In this document: positions 26,438 to 33,554 of the stretch, piece by piece | How the letters are laid out: each line of letters begins with the position of its first letter | Position numbering within the stretch: position 1 is the stretch's first letter | Assembly (NCBI GenBank): GCA_021828665.1 | Contig: JAJZDH010000004.1 | Location: 1-33,554 of the forward strand | Direction: 5' to 3' | DNA length: 33,554 nt | DNA from: Thermoplasmata archaeon | GTDB taxonomy: Archaea > Thermoplasmatota > Thermoplasmata > Lutacidiplasmatales > UBA184 | Notes under the pieces: generated by a model | Seen by the model: only the letters and a program-made list of their open reading frames with translations | Told to the model about the DNA's origin: nothing | The model's database searches: none | Made by a program: the position numbers and the translations under genes

Positions 26438-27541
26438 GTGGAGCGGTACGACGTCGTCGTGGTGGGGGCCGGGCCGGGCGGGAGCACCGCCGCCCGCTTC
26501 AGCGCCGAGGGAGGGGCCCGGACGCTCCTCCTCGACCAGCGGCCCGAGATCGGGTATCCGGTGCAGTGCGGGGAGTTCCTCCCCACCCCCGAGGAGCTCG
26601 GCGACCTCTTCCCGTGCCGGGCCGAGATCGCGGAATCGTTCCGGATCCCGCCGGAGTCGGTCGCGCGGACCACCTCCGAGATGGTCTGCGTCGCCCCGTC
26701 CGGACGCCGGTACCGGTTCCCGCTCCACGGCTTCACGGTCTCCCGCCGGGCGTTCGACAGCGGCCTCGCCCGGGCCGCGGAAGCGGCCGGAGCGGAGCTC
26801 CGGCACCCGTGCGGGGTCACCGGGGTCCACGACCACCGGATCCGCCTCGCCGGCGGCGCGGAGATCTCGGCCGACGTGATCATCGGAGCCGACGGCCCCC
26901 TCTCCACCGTGGCCCGGGCGTTCGGGTTCCGCCCGGAGCGGGAGCTCTACCGCATGATCACCGCGACGGCCCCGGGGGATCTCACCGAGGCGATCGAGCT
27001 CTACTTCGGGCGGGTCGCCCCCGGCGGGTATGCCTGGGTCTTCCCCAAGGACGGGGCGGCGAACGTGGGTCTCGGCGTGGCCCGGATCCCCCGCGGGACC
27101 ACCCTCGCCGCGCTCCTCGGCCGCTTCCTCCGGAGCGCCGGGTACCCCCCGCCGACGGACCCGACCCGCTGGTGGGTGCCGCTCGGGCCCCCGCCCGAGA
27201 GCGCCGTCCGGGGGCCGGCGCTCTTCGTGGGGGATGCCGCCAACCTGGTCATGGCCACGAACGGGGGCGGCATCCCCACCGCCATCCTCTCCGGCCGCGA
27301 CGCCGGGGTGGCCGCCGCCCGGCATCTCCGGGAGGGAACGCCGCTCGCGGAATACGACCGGCTCTGGAAGGCCCATCTCGAGGCCCCGCTGCGGCGGGCC
27401 TGGGCGATCAAGCGGTTCGGCGACCGGGTCGCCGGCCGGGACTGGCTGTTGGGCCCGGGGATGTACTATATCGGTGCGAGCGGCCTCGACGCCATGATGC
27501 GCCTGCGGTGGCCCGGGCGCCTTCGATGGTGGAACTCATGA
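26438..27541 (+). CDS. Geranylgeranyl reductase family FAD-dependent oxidoreductase
   Basis: GTG start; Rossmann VVVVGAGPGGSTAA; PVQCGEFLP; FVGDAANLVMATNGGGIPTAILSG. Starts 7 bp after the nuoN stop. Confidence 0.92.
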   Translation: MERYDVVVVGAGPGGSTAARFSAEGGARTLLLDQRPEIGYPVQCGEFLPTPEELGDLFPCRAEIAESFRIPPESVARTTSEMVCVAPSGRRYRFPLHGFTVSRRAFDSGLARAAEAAGAELRHPCGVTGVHDHRIRLAGGAEISADVIIGADGPLSTVARAFGFRPERELYRMITATAPGDLTEAIELYFGRVAPGGYAWVFPKDGAANVGLGVARIPRGTTLAALLGRFLRSAGYPPPTDPTRWWVPLGPPPESAVRGPALFVGDAANLVMATNGGGIPTAILSGRDAGVAAARHLREGTPLAEYDRLWKAHLEAPLRRAWAIKRFGDRVAGRDWLLGPGMYYIGASGLDAMMRLRWPGRLRWWNS

Positions 27542-28596
27542 CGACCCCTGCCGCCCCCGAGCCGGCCGAACCGACCCTCGAGTCGCTGGTGGGCCGGGTC
27601 CTGGGGGGCGGTGCCTTCCCCGAGGCGAGCCTCGCCGTCCTCCCCCGGATCGCGGAGGACCTCGCCGGGATCGAGTCCCGGCTGCTGGAGACCCTCCATT
27701 CGACCTACCCCCAGCTCGCCGATGCGGCGAACTACGCCTGCCGGGTCGGCGGCAAGCGGGTCCGGCCGCTGTTGATGGCGGTGGCCCACCGGGCCCTCGG
27801 GGCGGAGGATACCCAGCCGATCCATGCCCTCGCCGCCGCCTTCCAGCTCATCCACACCGCGACGCTCGTCCACGACGACGTCATCGACCACGCGGAGCTC
27901 CGCCGGGGGCGCCCCTCGCTCCCCCGCGCCTTCGGGCTGCCCGCCGCCATCGTGGTGGGAGATTTCCTCTTCATCCGCGCCTTCGAGCTCGCGGCGGAGT
28001 ACCCCCGTTCCATCATCCTGCGGTGCGGGGAATCGTGTGCCGACCTCGCGGAGGGCGAGGTGCTCCAGGAGGGGGCGCGGTTCGACCTCGGGACCGGCCG
28101 GGAGCATTATTTCCGGGTCGTCGAACGGAAGACGGCCGCCATCGTGGCGGCGGCGCTGGCCTCGGTGGCGGAGATCTCCGGCGCCGACCCGGACGGGATC
28201 GCCGCCCTCGAAGGGTACGGCCGCGCCCTCGGGATCGCCTTCCAGATCCGGGACGACCTCCTCGACGTCTACGGGGATCCGGATCTCCTCGGAAAGCCGC
28301 TGTACTCCGACCTCCGCGAGGGGAACCCCACCCTGGTCTCCCTCGAGACCCATGCCGAGCTCCAGGCGGCGGAGCGGGCCGAGTTCGAACGGCTCTTCGC
28401 GCTCCGGCACAAGGAGATGGCGGACCTGTTGCGGCTGCGGGAGCTCACCGACCGGACGCACGCCGCCGATCGGGTCGCCGCCGAGGCGGCCGCCTGGGCG
28501 GAACGGGCGGTGGCGTCCATCGCGGAGGTGCGTCCCGGTCCGTACCACGACGTGCTCGACCAGATGGCCCGGGGCGCCGCCGGGCGGCGGTACTGA
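27538..28596 (+). CDS. Polyprenyl (geranylgeranyl/farnesyl-type) diphosphate synthase
   Basis: VGGKRVRPLL, LIHTATLVHDDVIDHAELRRGRPS (first Asp-rich motif), FQIRDDLLDVYGDPDLLGKPLYSDLREGNPTL (second). ATGA overlap with the preceding gene. Confidence 0.94.
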   Translation: MTTPAAPEPAEPTLESLVGRVLGGGAFPEASLAVLPRIAEDLAGIESRLLETLHSTYPQLADAANYACRVGGKRVRPLLMAVAHRALGAEDTQPIHALAAAFQLIHTATLVHDDVIDHAELRRGRPSLPRAFGLPAAIVVGDFLFIRAFELAAEYPRSIILRCGESCADLAEGEVLQEGARFDLGTGREHYFRVVERKTAAIVAAALASVAEISGADPDGIAALEGYGRALGIAFQIRDDLLDVYGDPDLLGKPLYSDLREGNPTLVSLETHAELQAAERAEFERLFALRHKEMADLLRLRELTDRTHAADRVAAEAAAWAERAVASIAEVRPGPYHDVLDQMARGAAGRRY

Positions 28597-28672
28597 CGCC
28601 GGGGACCACCTCCCCTCGAGCGAAAGCTACATCTTCGCGCCACCGGCTCCGGTCCGTTGGAGTCGGGTCACC

Positions 28673-29149
28673 GTGGTGCACTCCCCGGGGTCGGCAACGG
28701 ATCCGTCGTCGCCGACCGGCGCCGCCGCGCCCCCCGTCCGGTTCCAGCACCTGCCGCGGCCGTACCGGCCGCCGCCGCTCAAGCCGTCGCTCCCGCTCGG
28801 CGTCGCGGTCTTCGCCGTGGCCCTGGGGATCGGGGCGGTCGCGGCCCTGCTCGCCGGCGCGCTCTTCCTCCTCAACGCGTTCCTGGGAAGCGGTGTGGTG
28901 CCGAACGCGATCCTGCTCACCACCTCCATCGACAATCTCGGCGCCGCGGTGCTGGTCCTCCTCGGCGCCGCGCTCCTCGCGCTCGCCCGGGCGCTGTTCG
29001 ACCTCGAGCGGTGGTCGCTCTACGTCACCGTCGGCCTCCTCTTCCTCGGCGACACCTACCTCTTCTTCACCGGCTCCGTCACCGTCCTCTTCCTCCTCCT
29101 CCTCGCGCTCTTCATCTACCTCCTGACGGTCCGCCACCACTTCTACTGA
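28673..29149 (+). CDS. Small 4-TM membrane protein, paralogue of the 11678..12076 product
   Basis: GTG start 28673 or 28676; Pro-rich N-terminus; four hydrophobic segments with ARALFDLERWSL. Confidence 0.75.
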   Translation: MVHSPGSATDPSSPTGAAAPPVRFQHLPRPYRPPPLKPSLPLGVAVFAVALGIGAVAALLAGALFLLNAFLGSGVVPNAILLTTSIDNLGAAVLVLLGAALLALARALFDLERWSLYVTVGLLFLGDTYLFFTGSVTVLFLLLLALFIYLLTVRHHFY

Positions 29150-30000
29150 TGCGGCTCCTCCTGGCCGAACTCGCGCCCCGCCGCGGGGCGACGGACGCGA
29201 ACCTCGACCGGATCGCCGCGAGCCTCGTGGGCCGCCGCGTGGACATCGCCGTCTTCCCGGAACTGTTCGTGACCGGCTATGCCCTCGGTGATCGGGTCCA
29301 CCGGCTGGCGCTCGCGGCCGACGGCCCCGAGATGGACCGGCTCGACGCGATCGCCCGGGACGCCCGGACGGCGCTGGTCGTGGGGGCGCCCCGGGCCTCC
29401 TCCGAGCGCGTGGGCGAGGTGGAGAACGTCGCCCTCGCGGTCGCGCCGGGGGGAGACCGTCACCATCGGGCGAAACGGTACCTCCCGACGTACGGCCCGT
29501 TCGAGGAGGGCCAGTTCTTCTCCCCGGCGGCCCGCTCCGACCCGGTCCCGCTCGCCGGCCACGCCGTCGGCCTCGCCATCTGCTACGACGCCTTCTTCCC
29601 CGAGGTCTTCCGCGCCCTCGCCCTGGGCGGCGCCGACCTGTTGATCCTCCTCTCGGCCAGCCCGGTGACCTCCCGCCGGCTGTTCGAGCGGATCCTGCCG
29701 GCCCGGGCGATCGAGAACGCGACCCCCCTCGTCTTCGTGAACCGGACCGGCGTCGAGGACGGGATCGTCTTCGGGGGCGGCAGCGGCGCCTGGGATGCCC
29801 GGGGCGAGCCGATCCCGCTCGAGGAGCGGCCGGGAGCGGTCGGCGGCCCGGGCGAGCACCTCTTCGAAGTGGAGATCGACCTCAACGCGATCCGCGGCTG
29901 GCGTCCGTTCCGGCCGGTGCTCCGGGACGCGGCCGCCCGGCCGGAGTCCTCCGGAGCGGCGGGAACGGCCCCGGAGCTTCGATTCCAACCGCGCCCTTAA
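29149..30000 (+). CDS. Carbon-nitrogen hydrolase (nitrilase superfamily)
   Basis: Glu-Lys-Cys triad contexts FPELFVTGY, KRYLPTYGPFEE, LAICYDAFFPE; start overlaps the previous stop (TGATG). Confidence 0.92.
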   Translation: MRLLLAELAPRRGATDANLDRIAASLVGRRVDIAVFPELFVTGYALGDRVHRLALAADGPEMDRLDAIARDARTALVVGAPRASSERVGEVENVALAVAPGGDRHHRAKRYLPTYGPFEEGQFFSPAARSDPVPLAGHAVGLAICYDAFFPEVFRALALGGADLLILLSASPVTSRRLFERILPARAIENATPLVFVNRTGVEDGIVFGGGSGAWDARGEPIPLEERPGAVGGPGEHLFEVEIDLNAIRGWRPFRPVLRDAAARPESSGAAGTAPELRFQPRP

Positions 30001-30002
30001 GA
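29996..30002 (+). promoter_or_regulatory. TATA-like CTTAAGA overlapping the nitrilase stop codon, candidate topo VI promoter
   Basis: Centred about 29 bp upstream of ATG 30028; overlaps TAA (29998-30000). Confidence 0.4.
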
Positions 30003-30027
30003 GGCCGGCGGGCGCCATGCGGCGCCG

Positions 30028-32049
30028 ATGGCGGAGCGCCCGACCGTCGCCCAGCAGCTCGCGGCCAAGCAACGGGAGATTTCCGTCGCCGAGTTCTTCG
30101 AGAGGAACCGCCAGATCCTCGGATTCGACAATCCGCTCCGCGCGCTCCTCACCACCGTCAAGGAGGGGGTGGACAACGCCCTCGACGCCTGCGAGGAGGC
30201 GGGGATCCTGCCGGAGATCTCGGTCGAGATCGCCCGCGAAGGGACCGAACGGCTCCGGGTCGCCGTCGACGACAACGGACCGGGGATCCTGCGCCGGCAG
30301 ATCCCGAACGTCTTCGCCCGGCTGCTGTACGGCTCCCGGTTCCATGCCAACCGGCAGTCCCGCGGCCAGCAGGGCATCGGGATCTCCGCCGCCGTGCTGT
30401 ACGCGGCGCTCACCACGGCCCGGCCGGCCCGGATCGTCTCCAAGGTCGCCGAGGAGGAGGCTGCCCAGGTCGTGGAGCTCCTCATCGACACCCAGAGGAA
30501 CCTCCCGCGCGTCATCTCCGAGGACCTCCTCCTCTGGGACCGCCCCCACGGGACCCGGGTCGAGCTCCTCCTCAAGGCGAAGTACCAGCGGGGGCGCCAG
30601 TCCCCGTTCGAGTACCTCAAGGACACCGCCATCGTCAACCCGCACGCCCGGATCGTCCTGGTCGAGCCGGACGGCACCCGGGTCACCTGGGAGCGGGCCG
30701 CCCCCACCGCGCCCCCCATCCCGAAGGAGGTCCTGCCGCACCCCTACGGGCTGGAACTCGGGGAGCTCGCCTCCCGCCTGAAGGCCACGGCCCGGCCGAC
30801 GGTCGCGGAGGTCCTCGCCCGGGAGTTCGCCGGCGTCACCCCGCGGGCGCTCCGGGAGGTGCTCGGCCGGGCCGGGCTCTCCGGCAAGGAGAAGCCGGAC
30901 TCGATCCACGGGGAGTTGCTCGAAACGCTCCTCGAGGCGCTCCGCACGGTCCCGCTCCTGCCCCCCAGCGCCGAATCGCTCTCCCCCATCGGCCCGCTGC
31001 TCATCAAGCGGGGGCTGCGGAACGTCCTCGGGGAGATCCGCCCGGATTTCTTCGCCCCCCCCGTCAGCCGGCCGCCGAAGGTCCGTGGCGGGTTCCCGTT
31101 CCTGGTCGAGGTCGGTCTCGTGTACGGCGGCGAACTGCCTCCGGACCAGCCGGTCCAGCTCCTCCGCTTCGCGAACCGGGTCCCGCTGCTCTTCCAGCAG
31201 GGCGCCTGCGCCGTGACGAACGCCGTGGCGAACCTGGACTGGAGGCGGTACGGCCTCGAGCAGAAGGGCGGTTCGGGCCTCCCCTCGGGCCCCTGCCTCA
31301 TCCTGGTCCACGTGGCCTCCACCAAGATCCCGTTCACCAGCGAGGCCAAGGAGGCGATCGCCGAGGACCCGGAGATCGACAAGGAGATCACCCTCGCGCT
31401 CCAGGCGGCGGCGCGCCATCTGCGGCTCCACCTCTCCCGCCGTTCCCGCCGGGAGCAGGCGAGCGAGAAGTTCGACGTGATCCTGCGGATCCTGCCCCGG
31501 CTCGCCGAGAAGACGAGCGCGCTCGTGGGGAAGCCCGTTCCCGACCTGACCCCGGTGATCACCCGGATCATGGACGTGGTGTACGTGAACCCCTCGGTCG
31601 TGGCCGCGGCGAAGGGCGGATCCACCACGACGGTCCGGGTGGAGATCGTCAACTACACGCCGCGGGCGCGGGTGCTCGAGCTGTTCCTCGAGATGCCGCC
31701 CGCCGCCTTCCCGCCGGACCCGGTCTCCCGGTCGCCGGACGGCTCGGAGCCGGAACTCGGACGGATGTGGTGGACCCTCCCGAAGCTCCTCCCGTCGGCG
31801 CGGGCGGAGATCGCCCTCACCTTCCCCCGGTCGAGCGAGATCGACGCGGACGAGGTCGACTTCTACGAGGCCGGGGTCGACGAGGCGCACCTGCTCGGGG
31901 CCGACCCGCTGCCGGGCGACTGGGAGGTCCGCGTGCCCCGGGCCGTCATCGAGGCCGCGGAGGAGGCGGCCGCGGCGGCGCCCCCGGGCGAGGAGACGGA
32001 GGTGGATTACGATGGCGCGAAGAGCGAAGGAGCCCTCGACGAAGAGTGA
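30028..32049 (+). CDS. top6B: DNA topoisomerase VI subunit B
   Basis: GHKL motifs [57 protein letters not shown]-terminal transducer domain. Confidence 0.97.
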   Translation: MAERPTVAQQLAAKQREISVAEFFERNRQILGFDNPLRALLTTVKEGVDNALDACEEAGILPEISVEIAREGTERLRVAVDDNGPGILRRQIPNVFARLLYGSRFHANRQSRGQQGIGISAAVLYAALTTARPARIVSKVAEEEAAQVVELLIDTQRNLPRVISEDLLLWDRPHGTRVELLLKAKYQRGRQSPFEYLKDTAIVNPHARIVLVEPDGTRVTWERAAPTAPPIPKEVLPHPYGLELGELASRLKATARPTVAEVLAREFAGVTPRALREVLGRAGLSGKEKPDSIHGELLETLLEALRTVPLLPPSAESLSPIGPLLIKRGLRNVLGEIRPDFFAPPVSRPPKVRGGFPFLVEVGLVYGGELPPDQPVQLLRFANRVPLLFQQGACAVTNAVANLDWRRYGLEQKGGSGLPSGPCLILVHVASTKIPFTSEAKEAIAEDPEIDKEITLALQAAARHLRLHLSRRSRREQASEKFDVILRILPRLAEKTSALVGKPVPDLTPVITRIMDVVYVNPSVVAAAKGGSTTTVRVEIVNYTPRARVLELFLEMPPAAFPPDPVSRSPDGSEPELGRMWWTLPKLLPSARAEIALTFPRSSEIDADEVDFYEAGVDEAHLLGADPLPGDWEVRVPRAVIEAAEEAAAAAPPGEETEVDYDGAKSEGALDEE

Positions 32050-33148
32050 GGAGTCGGCGGAGTCGGTCTCGGCCCGGGCGCTCCGCCCGACGCTCGACCT
32101 CGCCGAGCAGGTCTACGACCAGCTCGCCCACGGGGAGATTCCCCGGATGCGGCTGCCGCTGCGGACGAAGCAGAACATCGCCTTCCAGATGCGCGAGGGG
32201 GTCTGGAAGCTCGGGCGCGCGCTGGGGACCCGGAGCGCCCGGAAGAAGGACGGGGCGCTGATGCTCCTGCGGACCTTCTACCTCGTCGATTTCATCGGGG
32301 AGATGGCGCGGGCCGGGAAGACGTCGACGCTCCGGGAGCTGTACTACATCAGCGAGGGGTGGGAGGAGGGGAAGTTCCACAGCGAGGACGAGTCGAACCT
32401 GCTCATCGAGGACCTCGAGGTCCTCTGCACCCGGCTCCGGGAGGATTTCCGGCTGCATCCGGAGGAGAACGGCGCCTCCGTCATCGGGGACCTCACCCTG
32501 AGGGAGCGCAACCGCAAGGGGATCGCCAAGAAGATCAACTGCCGGGACGACGTGGGGGACGGCGGCTACGCGCTGCCGTTCAACGTGGAGCGCGAGAAGA
32601 TCGAACTCCTGAGCACCGGCGCGAAGTTCATCATCGCCATCGAGTGCGGCGGCATGGTCGACCGGCTCGCGGAGAACGGGTTCGACGAGCAGCACGACGC
32701 GCTCCTGGTCCACCTGAAGGGACAGCCGGCCCGGTCGACGCGCCGCTTCCTCAAGCGGCTCAACGAGGAGATGAAGCTGCCCGTGGTGGTCTTCACCGAC
32801 GGCGACCCCTGGTCGTTCCGGATCTTCGCCTCGGTGGCCTACGGGGCGATCAAGACGGCCCATCTCTCCCAGTACCTGGCGACCCCCTCCGCGGAGTTCC
32901 TGGGGGTGACCCCCTCCGACATCGAGAACTACGACCTCCCGTCGGACAAGCTCAGCGACGTGGACATCCGGGCGCTGCAGGCGGAGCTCACGGATCCCCG
33001 GTTCCAGACCGCCGAGTGGCGGGCCGAGATCGAGCTCATGCTGAAGAACGGGAAGAAGGCGGAGCAGCAGTCGCTCGCGAAGTACGGGCTCAACTACGTG
33101 ACCGAGAAATACCTGCCCGAGAAGCTCACCGAGATGGGGATCCTCTAG
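32012..33148 (+). CDS. top6A: DNA topoisomerase VI subunit A
   Basis: Spo11-like [11 protein letters not shown] (catalytic Tyr context), Toprim [11 protein letters not shown]...[11 protein letters not shown]. Confidence 0.97.
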   Translation: MARRAKEPSTKSEESAESVSARALRPTLDLAEQVYDQLAHGEIPRMRLPLRTKQNIAFQMREGVWKLGRALGTRSARKKDGALMLLRTFYLVDFIGEMARAGKTSTLRELYYISEGWEEGKFHSEDESNLLIEDLEVLCTRLREDFRLHPEENGASVIGDLTLRERNRKGIAKKINCRDDVGDGGYALPFNVEREKIELLSTGAKFIIAIECGGMVDRLAENGFDEQHDALLVHLKGQPARSTRRFLKRLNEEMKLPVVVFTDGDPWSFRIFASVAYGAIKTAHLSQYLATPSAEFLGVTPSDIENYDLPSDKLSDVDIRALQAELTDPRFQTAEWRAEIELMLKNGKKAEQQSLAKYGLNYVTEKYLPEKLTEMGIL

Positions 33149-33208
33149 GAGGGACCGGGACCCGCGGGCCCCCCTTCCGGCGGCTCCGGCCGTCCGTCCC
33201 CCGCCGGG

Positions 33209-33554
33209 TCAGGGGGCGAGGTCGGCCTCGGAGAACGGCTCCGGCCCGGCGAACTCCCCGACCCGGGACTCCGGAACGTAGACGAACCGCCCGGAACCCC
33301 ACGGCCGGCGGACCCACGGAAGACCCTGCTCGACGAAACGCTCCGATTCGGCGGAGGTCTCGAGCGCCGAGCCCGGGTCCTCCGGCCCCGGCACGATCCC
33401 GTCGGCGCCGAGGAGGAGCCCATCGGACGGCTCGTCGTACCGCAGCCACTCCACGGGGCAGAGGACCCACAGGCCGAGGAGGCGCGGCCGGAGCTTCGAT
33501 TCGCTCTCCGTCTCGGTCCGGTGGAAGACCGCGTACCGGCCCGTGCCGCGGGGA
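33209..33554 (-). CDS. Hypothetical protein, 5' end beyond window
   Basis: Minus-strand frame stays open from 33209 to the window edge (...RGTGRYAVFHRTETESESKLRPRLLGLWVLCPVEWLRYDEPSDGLLLGADG...), with non-shadow-like composition. Confidence 0.55.
   Translation of the reverse strand, partial: PRGTGRYAVFHRTETESESKLRPRLLGLWVLCPVEWLRYDEPSDGLLLGADGIVPGPEDPGSALETSAESERFVEQGLPWVRRPWGSGRFVYVPESRVGEFAGPEPFSEADLAP

Noticed and set aside
22047-26879. 1610-aa plus-strand ORF in an alternate frame across nuoL-nuoN
   Set aside because: Arg/Pro/Gly/His-rich out-of-frame translation spanning several well-supported genes; artefact of GC bias.
21205-26907. 1900-aa antisense ORF opposite nuoK-nuoN and the start of the reductase gene
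   Set aside because: Shadow ORF of high-GC coding DNA: Glu/Asp/Arg/Gly/Pro-rich low-complexity translation with no domain, while the opposite strand encodes clear Nuo proteins.
27464-27473. TACTATATCG, TATA-like sequence upstream of the polyprenyl synthase
   Set aside because: Lies within the reductase coding sequence (GMYYIGAS), and its distance to ATG 27538 (about 70 bp) does not fit the spacing of the others. Possible but weak internal promoter.
29143-31890. 915-aa antisense ORF opposite the nitrilase and topo VI B genes
   Set aside because: Same shadow pattern; sense strand carries conserved motifs.
1-33554. CRISPR arrays, insertion sequences, integrases, toxin-antitoxin or phage genes
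   Set aside because: No regularly spaced direct repeats, transposase motifs or terminal inverted repeats were noticed; the content looks like core chromosome.

Overview
High-GC (roughly 70% by eye) archaeal chromosomal window, densely packed with genes. It is most likely a GC-rich Thermoplasmatota-type lineage; this is inferred from topoisomerase VI A/B, a thermopsin-family protein, an 11-gene Fpo/Nuo-like complex I without nuoE/F/G, and archaeal isoprenoid-lipid genes. Left to right: OsmC-type protein; S9 prolyl-oligopeptidase; thermopsin-like surface protein (minus strand) with three exact 77-aa-spaced modules plus a PEGA-like domain; ABC-2 permease and ATPase; Dph6-like PP-loop protein; an uncharacterised protein + MoxR-type AAA ATPase + DUF2201-like VWA protein cassette; a 4-TM protein; NfeD and SPFH/stomatin; enoyl-CoA hydratase; GNAT; nuoABCDHIJKLMN followed directly by geranylgeranyl-reductase-family and polyprenyl-diphosphate-synthase genes; a second 4-TM protein (paralogue of the first); nitrilase; topoisomerase VI B and A; and a truncated ORF at the right edge. 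No CRISPR, IS element, rRNA or tRNA was recognised. The most notable points are: (i) a NuoI subunit with four rather than two CxxCxxCxxxCP motifs; (ii) a Lys-to-Glu change at the conserved NuoN proton-channel position; (iii) apparent co-transcription of complex I with isoprenoid genes; (iv) the uncharacterised + MoxR + VWA cassette with a degenerate HExxH; (v) AT islands about 28 bp upstream of start codons, implying widespread leaderless transcription; (vi) a topo VI promoter that appears to overlap the preceding gene's stop codon. Start codons were reassigned by eye where the supplied ORF began upstream of the plausible protein.
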